From positions 39,367,920-39,431,919 of the forward strand of contig LS997566.1 of the NCBI GenBank assembly GCA_000469685.2: a stretch of DNA of 64,000 nt, written 5' to 3'. Below the pieces are notes generated by a model. It worked only from the letters and a program-made list of their open reading frames with translations. It was not told the DNA's origin and searched no databases. The stretch comes from Haemonchus contortus (lineage: Eukaryota; Nematoda; Chromadorea; Rhabditida; Trichostrongylidae). Of this stretch, positions 34,030-46,329 are shown piece after piece. The translations under genes and the position numbers were made by a program. The number at the start of each line of letters is the position of its first letter. The first letter of the stretch is position 1.

Positions 34030-34330
34030 GGGCGGAGGTGGTGTAGTGGCAAGTGGCGCACTACATCACACGCACGGTCAGGGGTTCGAATCCCGGATCG
34101 ATGCCCGCCTAGGCCAACCAAGCCTTCCATCCCTCCGGGGTCGGTGAATTGGTACCAGACTTATCTGGGAGGATAAAAGCACTGACTTGTACATCGCCTG
34201 GCCACCGCAAGTCATTGTATAGGCCACATACGCACTCATTACGCCACTACGATTCTGAATGGAAGTCGAGTGCGAGGGCGCATCCCTCAGACGGGATTGA
34301 TTAACGCCAAAAACTTTATCCTTTATCCTT
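34030..34330 (+). mobile_element. full-length tRNA-derived SINE with target-site duplication
   Basis: Best copy of the family. The head ggcggaggtggtgtagtggc carries a Pol III A box and ggttcgaatcc at about 34083 is a perfect B box, both as in a tRNA gene. The tRNA-unrelated body ends in gattgattaacgcc and a short tail with repeats of tttatcc. It is flanked by tatttcatccaca at 34017-34029 and again at 34331-34343, an exact 13-base duplication that proves insertion through a staggered cut, as for LINE-mobilised SINEs. It encodes no protein. Confidence 0.92.
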
Positions 34331-34343
34331 TATTTCATCCACA

Positions 34344-34620
34344 AGTTTCTATCCATCAAATTGGCAATTTAATATGGTGGTAGAAAAGTGGAGGGAAGAG
34401 GGGGTGGGGGGGGAAGGGAGTGAGGGTGGCCATAACGCAGCTCGTATGCTCGTATCCTATGATACTTTTGGCACTCACTGCCTACTGATGTGCTAGGTAT
34501 CTGAATCGTTCTACTCAGATATCAAAAATTACTTGTATATCTCGTTTCACTTTTATTTTGTAACCCATATACTGGGTGCCCGAGAGAGAAAAAAAATGTC
34601 TTGGAATAGCGATTACTCAG
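34344..34620. other. spacer with G-rich run
   Basis: Contains gggggtggggggggaaggg at 34400-34420; otherwise nothing recognised. Confidence 0.4.
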
Positions 34621-35048
34621 TTGAAGACACTATTCATGAGAAAAATAGTTCCTGAACCTTTTCCCTAATATGACTGGGTCCCAACAAGAACATTCCTGTA
34701 GCAATGTTCGGTAAAAAACGACTCCGACAGAGTTTTTATAAGGGCCCCAAAACCGGTTTGAGCAACGTCTACACTCAAACGTGGCCGTCTTACGGCGACC
34801 TTGATGAGCTTGTACAATCCACACTGAAGGGAACGCCGACGAATAGTACGCTTATGTGGGAGTTACCTAGACGGTTAGAGGCGCATAACCCGTCCAACCC
34901 CTCCTCTTACTACTTTTTGAAGCCTTTTATTTAGTTCTTGGAATTCTTTCCTTTCTTCCTCTATTCACTATTTTCGCAGTATTCTGCACCAGAAACTTCC
35001 ATTAATACATTTGAGCTGGGTACCTCAAAATTATTATGAAGCCCTCGA
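34621..35048. mobile_element. inverted-repeat element family B, copy 1
   Basis: Left end ttgaagacactattcatgag, right end ggtacctcaaaattattatg. These match, in order, the ends of the elements at 37289, 44380 and 46330. Encodes nothing evident; a 76-codon plus frame lies inside it. Confidence 0.5.
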
Positions 35049-36628
35049 GAGCATCCTCAGAGGAGACCAAGCGAAGAGGAACTCAAGAAAATTGCTATTT
35101 TGGCTGAATTTGTATTTACAGAGGTAAAGCGGGGGTAGTGATATGGATACTTCACCCTTTCGTTTACCAGATTGTGTCTGGGAATAGTATGGGAATGAGA
35201 TGCTTTCTCCCGCATTTATGGTTTTCATCATAGGAGTTCTTTCTATTATTCACTTCAGGACCTTCGTCACATCAAAAAATCTATCTCAATAGAAATTGAA
35301 AGTAAAATTAGGTGTTGCATGTGATGGAAACTCCAAATAAATCAAGCCTGTCCTCTTCGACGTCCTAAACGGCGTGGGTGAAGGGCGGTCTTGTTTAATC
35401 ATCGCTTCTAGGCACTTCAGTTTGATTACGAATTCGCTTTTCCAGCCCACACAGGAGAGCTCAGTTTGCTTTTTTTGGAAAATTCGCCAGGCAGTCCTTT
35501 TTTCCTTTTCTACGATTATTTGCTGATCGCCCACTTATACATCGTTTCTTCGATTTGGCATTCTGCCAAGAAGAAGCTATTCATTGGGATTACCTAATTA
35601 GCAGGGTTTACTCCAAAGACAATGAAGATGCTCAGACGGGCATATTTGGGTATTAGTCAGTTGTCTGTGAAGATATCGGGTGGCCAATCTATCGGACACA
35701 ATTTTCAGACTATTATCGCTTTTTCTGTGAATGCCCTCGAGTGGAAATCTGATTAGTTCTGAACACGAAGCCAGAACATCCACAGATGGACTCCACGCCA
35801 CTGAAAAATGTGTTCTTTCTTTCTTTAGTCTGACATTTCTGTCATTCACAGCCATTTCAATTCCAACTAAACTGACAACTTTCCCCATTGGTACAAGTTC
35901 AAACTTTGTCGCTTTCGGCTTCAATCGGTGCTATAACCTTTAAAGACAATAAATGGGGGTAATTTTCCGGAAGTATCAGTACAATGTCTCTGCCCATATT
36001 TTTAATTGCCCAATTCCCTCGACTTACTCGTAAAACTCCGCTTAATTGTAATTCAATAACCCTCACTGAGTTTTTTAAATTTTCAATTAGAACCGCTTAG
36101 CTCCGAGGACTTACTGCTCATCGGTGGTAGCTATTGTGACATTAATTTGGAAACATTACTAAAAAACAAGGTATGAAGTGCTATCGCTTGGTTTGCGCCA
36201 TGTAATCGGATCTCAGTCAATATTGTGAGGCACTTGAAAGCTAACCGGACTATCGAAAATTGACTCCTTCGAGAAGAATGCTTACTACCTCCATTAATTC
36301 CTTTCTCTATTGTTTTCTTTATCATTTTCTTTGTTATCAAAGGTGTTCGAAGGTAAAAATATGGGGGGGGGGGGCGTACCAATGGGGATTGACACTTTCT
36401 TCATTTGAGATGTGAGCTATTTCACTCGACCACTGATCCACCCAACCTTGTCAGATTTCCGTTCCTCTTCGATAAGCTACATATGAGCTAGAGAGATGAC
36501 GTCCCAAGCTTTACTTTTCGACAAAAACTGCAGGGATCACTTTTAATTTCCATTAATCACCACATGCATCGACAGAGTTCTATCGCAGATCGATATTTGC
36601 CCTGACTAACCGAATTCAACAATCTTTT
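35049..36628. other. spacer, no gene recognised
   Basis: Overlapping frames at 35286-35534, 35598-35924 and 36131-36382 are unsupported. A G11 run sits at 36363-36373. Confidence 0.3.
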
Positions 36629-36742
36629 GGAGTCCGATACTCGGTGGAAAATTCGTCCGGGAGGATAAAAGCATTGACTTGTATGTACAGACGCTATTAC
36701 GATTCTGAACAGAACTCGTATGCAGGGCGCATCCCAAACGGC
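36629..36742 (+). repeat. 5'-truncated tRNA-derived SINE fragment
   Basis: Middle and 3' parts only: cgtccgggaggataaaagca, ttgacttgtat, gctattacgattctgaacag and gcagggcgcatccc. Confidence 0.7.
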
Positions 36743-37288
36743 AAAGGTTCTACCCTTTAAAGAACAAATCAGTATCTGTATTTTTTCTTCCTTATTTCAA
36801 ATTCAATAGTTGCTTTTTCAGAACGATTCTGCTGACTTACATATTCCATCGTAATTCGTTCTGCATATGCATATCTGTATAGCCATGTAATTCATCATAA
36901 ACTAAGCTGCAGGGTCTTAAAGGCTTGTGAAGGACGAAGATCTCAGATTAGATCGCTTGGAAAGCTCTCAGCTAATTTGTCAATGTAATACTGAGCATAG
37001 GCGAGTCACATTGCTTGAATCAATCTTCTTCACAGATATGGATGTTCAGGAACTATGGTCGAGAAGAGAGGGGTTAGGAGGGTAGGGTCTACTGATGGAC
37101 CATAGTGTGAATAGTTTGACCGTAACCGACATGAAAAATGTCTTTCAGGGTCGCATAAGTCCTCATTCAGATTCATTTTAGTATTCAGCATTCCAAAAAA
37201 TCGTAAAAGCATAGGAATTCAGATTATCTATGAAAAATTGCGATTCACCGATGTGTCGGTATTTACGCAGTTAAGGGCCTACGCTGGA
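36743..37288. other. spacer, nothing recognised
   Basis: AT-rich, with one unsupported minus frame (37030-37212). Confidence 0.3.
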
Positions 37289-37752
37289 TTGAAGGCACAG
37301 TTGAAGATAAAAATGGTTTCTGGGATCCCCTCACAGGATGAATTTGAGGCCCCCGCGTATACCATATCTGTCACTACGAGGTCGGAAGACGGCCTAGTTA
37401 AAGAGTTGAAAAAACTCAAAGATTGGCCCGTGTGTATCCTCGGACGAGTTTCACCGGCAATGTAGAGGCTGCACCATCCACAAGGGAACCCATGTAGGGA
37501 GTTTAAACAGCTCCTCATGAACCATGGCGACAGTGAAAGACAGTTCTGCACAGTTCTGACTTGATGTTGTCGGCTCTTCGCCCAGTTGTAGCAACTGAAA
37601 TCTCATGCAAATCCCTTCCATGTCATTCAGGTCATGGTAACTCGTACAACCTCTATAGTCACTAGTCTTAAGAAGCCTTATTTTTTACAAAAGCGGCGAT
37701 GCTTTTCAACTCGAAAGAGGTACCTCAAAATTATCGTGAACTATGACTTAAA
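37289..37752. mobile_element. inverted-repeat element family B, copy 2
   Basis: Left end ttgaaggcacagttgaagat; right end aaaattatcgtgaactatga followed by cttaa; the two are imperfect inverse complements. The interior shares aaaatggtttc, aggtcggaaga(c)ggcct and neighbouring order with the copy at 44380. Frames at 37238-37551 on both strands lie inside it and are not counted as genes. Confidence 0.6.
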
Positions 37753-40700
37753 GTATAAGTACAATCTAATGGTTTGGTCCGGCTGTCTGGAACAGCATAT
37801 TCACAGGTACAGCAATTGGCTGAACAAATATTTGGTCCTCTTGGAATTCCTAAAAGCCCACTTGAACGAAATCAATGACTTGTCACAGCTTTGCTACCAT
37901 TTTCTTTTTTCCAATCAGCAAATATAAAAGTTTATGATGGTAATATCCTCGTGTCTAACGAGGTATTCAGTTAGAATTACTTGCCTATTGATTTCACCGG
38001 CCTAACTTTTCTAACCTGAGAAAATACGAGCACTTTTGATTCTATTTTTATGTGAACCACTACCAAATGCTCACATTCATCCTTTTAGAGACAAAATTCA
38101 GTTCAGAGATAATCTATGATGGATCCATCTACGAGAAGAAGTGGTCGGCTTCATAAATGATAGCTGCTTCTCTGCGAAATAAATTACTCAGTTTTCTCCT
38201 AATGAGAAATATCAGTCACCTTCTTTTGCTGAAATTGGATCCATGAAATTTTTCTCCGATTACTATTACTTTCTACTTTTCGCCAGAAGTTCTAGTTAAT
38301 CAAAGCTGACTCGTTATTCAACAGGGCTCCTGACATAGAGGCATTTGTTGAAGAGCGTTTTTACTTCCAGCCGGGAAAGTCGGAGTCGGCCCTAACTGCA
38401 ATAGGCTTACTTACTAGGCTTAATAATTAACATAGACCGATTGATGAACACAAAAAGGTTACCTATTGCCTCTTGTGGGACATTTCCACAGACATGTTGA
38501 TACAGTCGTGTTCCTCAAAGATCTTGTCTAGCACCACGATCACGTCTTGAAAAAGAAACTTCTTAGACTCCAATAGCTGATTGCTAAGGATTAGGTTAGG
38601 CATCCCTCTTTTGGTAGGATTGGCCTGTTAGCCAACAATGAGAGGACTTGGACATAACTAGCCATCAATGTCTTCGTTTTATCGGAGAATACCCATAACT
38701 CAGCCTGTTCTACTTTTGAAAGGCATTCATTCAATAATATGCTTGTCTAGGGGGGTCTCAGGCCGGGTTGACACCGTTACGCCCAAGGAAGAAAACTAAG
38801 TTGCTTTCTCAGTTTCGAAACGTTGAAATCTCTGGATGAGGGGTACATCCTCAGAGACGATTAGTCAGGGCTGAATATTTTCAACGTTCAGAACTCATAA
38901 AATTACATATTCATTGAGGAACACCGCATTCCCAGTAGGCTCAACAGAATTAAGAATGCATTCGACTTCTTCAGCAAACCTGCCTAGACCATAATTTACT
39001 ATCAAGAGACCAGAATTTTTCGATCTGAAAAGGCTTTTGCAAAGGCAGTAATTTGAACTGCCAGAAAATGTCATTCAATGTGGAACTGGAAGGTTTTATT
39101 GGAGCTTGAAGCTATGGATAGTGTACCTCTGTACTCGAGAGCGAATCACCGCTTAAGTCGGCTGTACCCACTAATTCTCCCGAACGATTTATCTGATATT
39201 GTCACCTATATCACCGATCGTAAAGTGCAGTGATTTACTAAGGAGAACCAGTAACATTTCCACATAACTATCGCGCATCACTGTAGCCCAAGGGATCCTC
39301 CTCCCTCGGGGAACACGAAGCAATGCATTCATCTCGTAAGTCCCTGAAGAAATCCGGCCATGTGGAGTCATCCTAGTGTCCTCCTTATGTCATGGGAAAT
39401 GCACGCAGTGGGTACCTACATGCAAAAAACAGTAATCCGATAACATAACCAACCCAAAAACAAGAACTTTGAATACCAGTATCTTACTCGAAAAGCCTTT
39501 TTTATTGCAGGTCCCAGAATAGATTTCTGATGAGCAGCTTACCATATTTGGATGGTTTACTTACAGTTTACCTTCTTATTAAGGAAGCTTTCTATGGAAA
39601 AGTGCTTCTACTGAAGTTAGAAGTGTAAAGCCTGTCGCTCGTATACATAAAAATAAATTTTAATGAGTTTAATAGGTTATGCTGGAAATTAATGTGTGTT
39701 ACCTAGGTAATAATCAATGGAGCCTGACTTCAAAAGAGCTGAATTTCGCTTTCCCAGCCGTAGTTCAAATTAGTGATTGAAGAGCGCGTTCCCACCTAGT
39801 TTGCAACCAAGAGGAATAGAGGGTAAGCTGATGTTCAGAGGCATTTTGTCTCTGATACCATTCTCTGGACTGCGCCACGCTTCCGAATCATGGCCTGAAT
39901 GGCTGTATCAGCCGAATGTGGGCCCGGTGTCAGCGCCTAAGAGATCCGATTCTGAGGACATGAGGAGTTCCCCTGGTGGGACTCAATGAAGCTATAGCTC
40001 ATAGAGTTCCTGGAAGATGCTAAGTGCTTTTGCGGTTTTATTCACTTTTTTTCCGACTTCACTGTTTTTTTTTTGTTGCTTCTCTTCTTATTTGCCTCTC
40101 TTTGACTAGGAAATGCAATTTTTCTGCCTTAAAGCTCCCAAGCGAGGTTAACTATTCTTCCGCTTGATCCCCAACAATAAATATCAGGGGAGCGTGAAGC
40201 TCTTCTCAGATTTCTTAAATTTAAGTGGTTTCCAATGAAAATTATTCTGTCTCTTACTAGGGTTGGGTCGAAATAGACCCTTTTCATTGACCATGGAAGG
40301 AGGTGGTGCAAGCGATGAAAATGACATTCAACTTTTTCAAATCCCTCTCCGTTCCCGAGCACTTTCAAGCCAATTGCAGAAATGGCCGGCAATAAGCAAT
40401 GATATGGCCTTTGAATAGTCGATTGCATTCCTTGAACCCTATTTGCTCACTGAGGACGGAATTGTTCGAGTATTCAGTGTCCCCATGAACGCCCTAAACA
40501 ATCTCAGTTGAATACCTATTTGTTTGGCATTCTTTGTGACCTTGGCAGTATCAACAACGTAATTGTTCACAATGCCCTACCAACCAGCTAACATGACGTA
40601 CCCACTCAGCACACTTGGTCATCGGCACCTCAGCATGTGGGCTGCGACATTGCTAATCTTCGATCGTCAAAGCGGTTGGAACACCGGATACTTTTGCTCG

Positions 40701-40907
40701 ATTGCGTGAGCGGAGCACCTTCGACTTTTTCAATTGTTCAATGAAAAGCACTGATAGCTTCGTCGCAACCAGTTTCTAACCTCCGGTTTGTCCCCAGAAG
40801 TCTGCGGCTCATTCGATTTTATTATTTGACTGTGTTTCATCCGAATGCCTATCATTTATAAAGCAAAACAGTGACGTTTCCTCATGTTGACCAAGCCAAG
40901 TTTTTAA
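37753..40907. other. gene-poor stretch, no gene recognised
   Basis: Short frames at 39189-39371 (minus), 39777-39989 (plus) and 40129-40428 (minus) show no partners or family resemblance. Confidence 0.3.
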
Positions 40908-41058
40908 AATGCGCCCTGAACTCGTGTCCCATTCAAAATCGTAGAGAAGTTTTGAATGCGTATGGTGCCACCACAATGATAGGTGATAGCCTGAAAATGT
41001 AGATGCCAATGCTTTTACCCTCCCAGACGAGTCCTGTGACAGGTAGCCGACCCGGGAC
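40908..41058 (-). repeat. tRNA-derived SINE fragment
   Basis: Minus orientation: gcgccctgaactcg, cattcaaaatcgta, atgcgtatggtgcc, gccaatgcttttaccctccc, agacgagtcctg, in family order. The head is missing. Confidence 0.65.
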
Positions 41059-42820
41059 TAGTGGATATTGGTCAGTCTAGATGGATATTGATTCGGAATC
41101 ACTATGCATATCCTTATGTCGGTGAACTTATGGATCTGAAACTGGTCGTTATCTCCGTCCTTTGTGAAAACTGCCTGCTATCAAAGAGCTTACAATTACA
41201 TGAAGTTCGATGGCAGTAATGAAAATTGTTAGCAGGGCAAGCCAGATCTATAATTACGCTGTCACAAACAGCTGTTTGACATTAAAAATCAACTTGTCAG
41301 ACTCTTCATGAGAAGTGGAGCTCACTAGCACAGGACGAATCGGCCTTCAAAATTACTGTCATCGCTGACAATTAATTTTCCCTTTAGCTCCCTAAGTCGA
41401 GCAGAAAAAAGAGTTATCCCATTGACCAGGCTAGATTTTGCTCATCTGAGGAAATTCACGTCCTGGGACCACCTAGGGAAATTGCCTAAAAGTCCGATCT
41501 CTTAGAATGACCCGGGAGCTGATCTTCCGGCGCAAGTGCGAGCCCATTCTTAACCCTTTAGTAATCGTCTGATTGGCCCTGTTGGGATTAGGTCCATGGT
41601 CGAACAACGATTGTGGGTAGCGCCTTTCCCTTTGGTTCCTGCACTGCACCCGCACCCGTGTTTGCCCATATATCCAGTTAGCCTAGCTTTGAAGTCGCTT
41701 CGAAAGGACTGAGAGAGACCTTCTCCGTAGAGCTCATTAGGACCGTTTTTCATCAGTTTGAAAGCTAATACATGTCCGCTCAGCTCAAGGTCGATGGCTA
41801 TGTTTTGCGGTAGGCCCAGGAGAACCATTCGCTTTTCATAAATTGTTTACTTATTGTCGTGGGATAGCATGTCCAAGTATTGGGCCAGGGCCACGCTACT
41901 CTTGGGTATTTCTTTTGTCGAAAACAGCAACTTGGATGGACGAGTTCGCTAGCCGGTATGTGCCTAGCCAAGCAAGCCGCATTTGGATCTATGTCTGATA
42001 CAGAAACTGCCTGAAACAATTTTCAACTTTTGTTCGTTTTTATTTTTACTCTTTTAGCGATTTCCTAGATTTCGATGATTGTCCCTTCCCTGAACTGCTC
42101 CTCCAGGCTCTTGATTCTGTCCAAAGCTTGAGCACTTGTTTTCGATCCTCCGTCTTGCCATTGGTACCACATCGCTTAACTCTGAATACCTACAATTACG
42201 CATTATCGCCTCGAAGTCCTTTGACCGTTGTGTTTTTTCCGGTTTTTGCCTTAAATGGTGGCCTGATTTCAGACGTACGTCAGTGGCTCAGTGACGATCA
42301 GTCATTGTCTGGGAACTAGCACGATGAGTTTCGAACAGAAAACTCTCTGCTGTACGGTCAACATAGCCGTGATAGTGATGTGTTCACTGGAGATGACTGC
42401 AATCATTGTCGGCTATCTTACAAGTATGACTTTTACTTTTATCATTTGCTTTGTTAACTGATTTTCTATATTTTTCATTTTCTCGAGATGGAATTTTCTC
42501 CCAATCATGACTGGTGGGAGCAGAAAAGAGCGATTGTAGAGAGTAGCTGCAGCTGACCAGGGTTTCTGGATATCCCAATAGCTCCGTGGGAAGAATCCGT
42601 TCCCTGGTTCTAAAGAAAGCGAAGGAGTCGAGACGTCATTCGAGGAAAGAAATCGTCGAAAATCTCTCTCAGGAAAACTCACGGAAAGAAAGTCGCATTT
42701 TAAGAAAGTTGCTGTTTCAACTTTTAAAGATAAAACCGAGGACTCCCTCTCTTTGTTGTACCGATCACAACAACACCAGAAAAGGCTGAGCTTGAGTTCA
42801 CTTCCCTTACGGGTGCGCTT
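41059..42820. other. gene-poor stretch, no gene recognised
   Basis: Minus frames at 41550-41828 (92 codons) and 41798-42019 overlap and cannot be linked by splice sites. No family resemblance. Confidence 0.3.
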
Positions 42821-43091
42821 CGTTGCGCGCGTCCGTCGAAACTAGGTCATGCCGCAGCCGTCGCATGCGGCGAGTCAGCCCGCGATACTTGACAGACGTC
42901 GCAGCTGTCAGTGAGGCATACGATTTGCGCTTGGTCCATGGCAGTCAACCAAAGAGAAGATAACACGAACAAATGCAAATGGTTCGCTCCACTGACACTT
43001 AGTGGTACTGTAATGTCATCTCGAGACCTCAGTGGGATGCGCCGCGCGCGAAGTGGGAGGGGTGACCTACCTTCGACGGACGCGCGCAACG
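42821..43091. mobile_element. 271-bp MITE-like element with 29-bp terminal inverted repeats
   Basis: Left arm 42821-42849 begins cgttgcgcgcgtccgtcgaa; right arm 43063-43091 is its inverse complement with two mismatches. The interior is CpG-rich near both ends (gccgcagccgtcgcatgcgg; gatgcgccgcgcgcgaag). No coding capacity. No clear target-site duplication is seen, so the transposon superfamily is open. Confidence 0.8.
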
Positions 43092-43334
43092 GACCTTCTC
43101 CTCTCTTTACTTCCATCATTTTATTTGTGACCATGGTTTATACCATACTCAATCAGACTGCCATAATATCAAATAGTCAATTCGTGCCAAACAATTTGTA
43201 TATTAATCGTGAAGAGGTGTAGTAGCACTCCAAGCCAGTTGTTTGGCAATCTTATACTATTCTGTATATTCTCTGAAGATTACTCCCAAATGGTTCAGAG
43301 TTCTTGAAAACTCGAACTTCGTAAAAGTAATTGC

Positions 43335-43418
43335 TTAACCCTTTGAGAACTATGGCACCCACCGGTGGGTGCCACTATGACTGGTGCGTGGGACCATGGC
43401 ACCCAATGTTGGGTGCCA
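43335..43418. repeat. twin palindromes at a possible piggyBac-like terminus
   Basis: A TTAA at 43335 is followed by ccctttgagaactatggcac, then the perfect palindrome ggcacccaccggtgggtgcc (43354-43373) and a second, ggcacccaatgttgggtgcc (43398-43417, perfect but for the central bases). TTAA followed by CCCTTT is typical of piggyBac-type ends. No matching right end was found in the window. Confidence 0.5.
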
Positions 43419-44379
43419 CCATGTTTTTTTTCCTTTATTTGCACATTTAAAACTCATTTAATATTTTTATATCTTTTAACGTACCCCATGGTATTTATAC
43501 TCAACATGGTCTACGCTCATGTTTTATAGGAGCTTTTCTTCTATTTTATTTTTTACCTAGTTGATGACCGATTTGCTCAAGTGGGCGCTATTAGCGTCTG
43601 CAATTTTTCCTGTGTCCCGAGCCAGACTAGTCCAGTGGGTCGACCTCGCTCCAGGGACACGAGGCACAGTATTCCTTTCGTTCAGATCTCGACTGGCTTA
43701 GGCTTCCCTCCAGGTAATCGCTTGGTATCCCCTAGGGTCCCACCATCAGAGGTTCGATTTTTTATAAACTGGAGATTTTCCCTGTTTCAATTTTACTATA
43801 TAAGGCAAGGAAAAACTAAGTTGCGCTTCGGCGTGCTGGAAACTGATGACATGTCTTGAACTGGATAATTCTTGAGGGGAGGAGGGGCATTAGATTATAC
43901 TTCTCGCTTTCCATGATAGTTATGAATCCAATTCTGTATCGGGAAGTTTAGGGCAGTTCTAAAATAAAGGGGCAAATATGATGAGACGGCAAAATTGCAA
44001 TTAAATGGAGTAAGCGAGATGATCCTGGGCAATTCACAAACCAACTTTGCTCAAGTGGATCTACCAAAACCGTGAGGGCAAAAGTACATTCCTTGGATCG
44101 GTTCTCCAGCTGAGCGCGCCCAGACGACAACCTACTCTACCAAAAAATTGCTGCTATGAACGATGCGGATCGGAATGCTCCTCTAAACCTGAAAGATTGT
44201 CTCACCAAGCATGTTCAACAAAAAGCTCATCGCCCTTCACGAGGAGCTGGTGTTTCTGAAAGAACTGCTCGACCGGCTTGGTCGGAACGGTTGCTTTACA
44301 TGGTGCAGTGAGCGAACATCGAACGAAAACTGTAGAGAGTCTCCATTAGAGACAGATGATTTGCAGCAAACAGTCAGCA
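43419..44379. other. spacer, no gene recognised
   Basis: The segment at 43610-43640 (gagccagactagtccagtgg) recurs in similar form at 45640 and resembles a tRNA A box, but no B box follows at the proper distance. Confidence 0.3.
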
Positions 44380-44909
44380 TCAAAGACACTGCTCACGAAA
44401 AAATGGTTTCGGAGATTTGCACATATTTTGAATTCGACGCCTCCTCTGATACCATTTGTGCAGGAATGAGGTCGGAAAACGGTCTGGATAGGGCACAATA
44501 AGGGGCTGGAGAGTGAGCCACGGTCGCCCTCCTCCCCTCGCTAGGCTGACTACGAAATCTAATTGCCGTTCACCACTTTCGCATTGGAGCGAAGTTGGTG
44601 AAAAATCAATAAGCAGGTTGGCAAATTGCCGGAGTCTGCCAGTCAGATTGACAGGCAAGTTGGGTGTGTTGTCTGCTATTGCAGTCATTGCGTCGCCTTC
44701 GCGCACTCGCCCGACCACTCCCTTAACCGCCGTTCTTCCAATGTGAAACTCGTCCAACCCCCTTTTCAGCTCTTTTTTGACCCTTTCTATTTCTTTTTGT
44801 TCATCGTTTTTTGCGTTTTTTTTCGTTGTTATCGCTTTATTCTAGAGTAGTTCTATCGATTCCCGTCAAGAAAGGGTACCCTAAATTCATCGTAAACGGT
44901 GCCTTTGAG
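44380..44909. mobile_element. inverted-repeat element family B, copy 3
   Basis: Left end tcaaagacactgctcacgaa; right end gggtaccctaaattcatcgt then aaacggtgcctttga. The interior after the left end (aaaatggtttcgg, ataccatttgtg, aggtcggaaaacgg) matches the copy at 37289. Open frames of up to 125 codons on both strands here are products of the element's base composition. Confidence 0.6.
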
Positions 44910-46329
44910 TTCTGATGACGCAAGCCTATGCCTCTTGATTTTCCCTGTATCAAATATAAATATATTCACCTATATTAAACTAGCTGCAATGGAGTGTCAG
45001 AGTCATTACATCAATGTTCATGCCATATATATAAACTTAATGTCAATTCGAATGGAACTTCCAAGACATGTATGTCTATTTTCGCTGGCTGGGCCGGCAG
45101 CCCTAATTCACTAATCTTGTCAATGAACATCTAATGGGAAGCAGGTGTGTAAAAAATGGTCCACTGAGAAACATACGCATATCGAGTTAGTCGGAACATC
45201 TCCAGCATTTCCAGATTCCAGTTGCCACAAAAGAGTCAACACATTTGGACCCGATCCTCCATTGAAGCAGAAACATGGTAGAGAGTGGAGGGGGAGGGGG
45301 GGGGGGTATGATGATCTGATCTGCGAGTTCGAACATGAAGCACTTCGAAGGTGAAATGAAGCAGTTATTGGCAACAAAGACTGGAATGGCCTGTAACATC
45401 TATTTTGCAGGCTCTTTTCTTGAGTGGCCAAGATTCAATACTAGTATACCTTATGGTGGGGTACTGGAAAGTCGACGAATTGCGGATGCAAAGGCAAAGA
45501 AAGTGTAAGGAAAGTGTTGATCTGGGAATTAGGGAAACGGATACTGATCGATAGTATCTGATCCTTTTCGCTGAATTCTATTTATATTCACTTTTCTAGC
45601 TGGTAATGAACACTGAACGTCTTCCTTCGTCATACTTGCGAGCCAGAGTAGTTCAGTGGATTATCCTCGAGCACCAGGCTTGATACTTCTGACGCCATTT
45701 GTTTTGTTGAACTTCGAACCAGTCTCATCTACAAACCAGCTGTAGGCCGAGTAAAGTTTAGAGGGGTCTTTACCCGTCCGATGACCTGATCTCCGATTTC
45801 TCCGGTTGTGAGGGAGTCTTCTTGATCCTTGATCATGAACGAGCTTTGGAACTCCGGGGATTCCATGGCATAGTAGAGTATCAAGTATCATACGTGAGTT
45901 TTTCCTTTTCTCAAGAGACTTTATGAGATTGGATCAAGTTCAGAGATAAAAACTGAATGAGGCATTCGAGCTTTTTATCATTACTGGTGATTTCAAGCTT
46001 GAATGGAGCCAAAAAATATATGTACGAATTATTTATTATGTAAAGGATTATATTGCTGAATTAAGCAGCCAAAATTTTCTCAAGTATCTCTGATTAGCCA
46101 TGAATTTGAGGAATCATTGAATTTGCAAGTGGAGCGTTGAAATTCAAAACTGGCAAGAAGACGAGCTAACAGACTCACAATGAGCTGAAATCGATCTAGA
46201 CTACAGTTCAGCTGCAGTACATCCCATTCTCCTTCCTTTCCATTGCCTCACTCCTTGGAGGGGCTACATTCCAGAAATATTTCGTCCATTAACGTTTTCG
46301 CAGCTTTTGGTTATTGCTCGATTAGTTGG
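44910..46329. other. spacer, no gene recognised
   Basis: A G15-type run interrupted once lies at 45290-45307. The minus frame 45661-45891 starts at ATG and is hydrophilic but has no family or splice support. Confidence 0.3.

Noticed and set aside
37238..37551. 75- and 90-codon frames on opposite strands
   Set aside because: Same reason: inside element family B copy 2.
44380..44757. 125-codon minus frame and overlapping plus frames
   Set aside because: They lie wholly within an inverted-repeat element whose other copies do not keep the frame.
43612..45690. Second tRNA-derived SINE family (gagccagactagtccagtgg at 43612, similar at 45637)
   Set aside because: Only about 30 bases are alike, and neither copy has a B box at the right distance. 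Two short matches are not enough to define a family.
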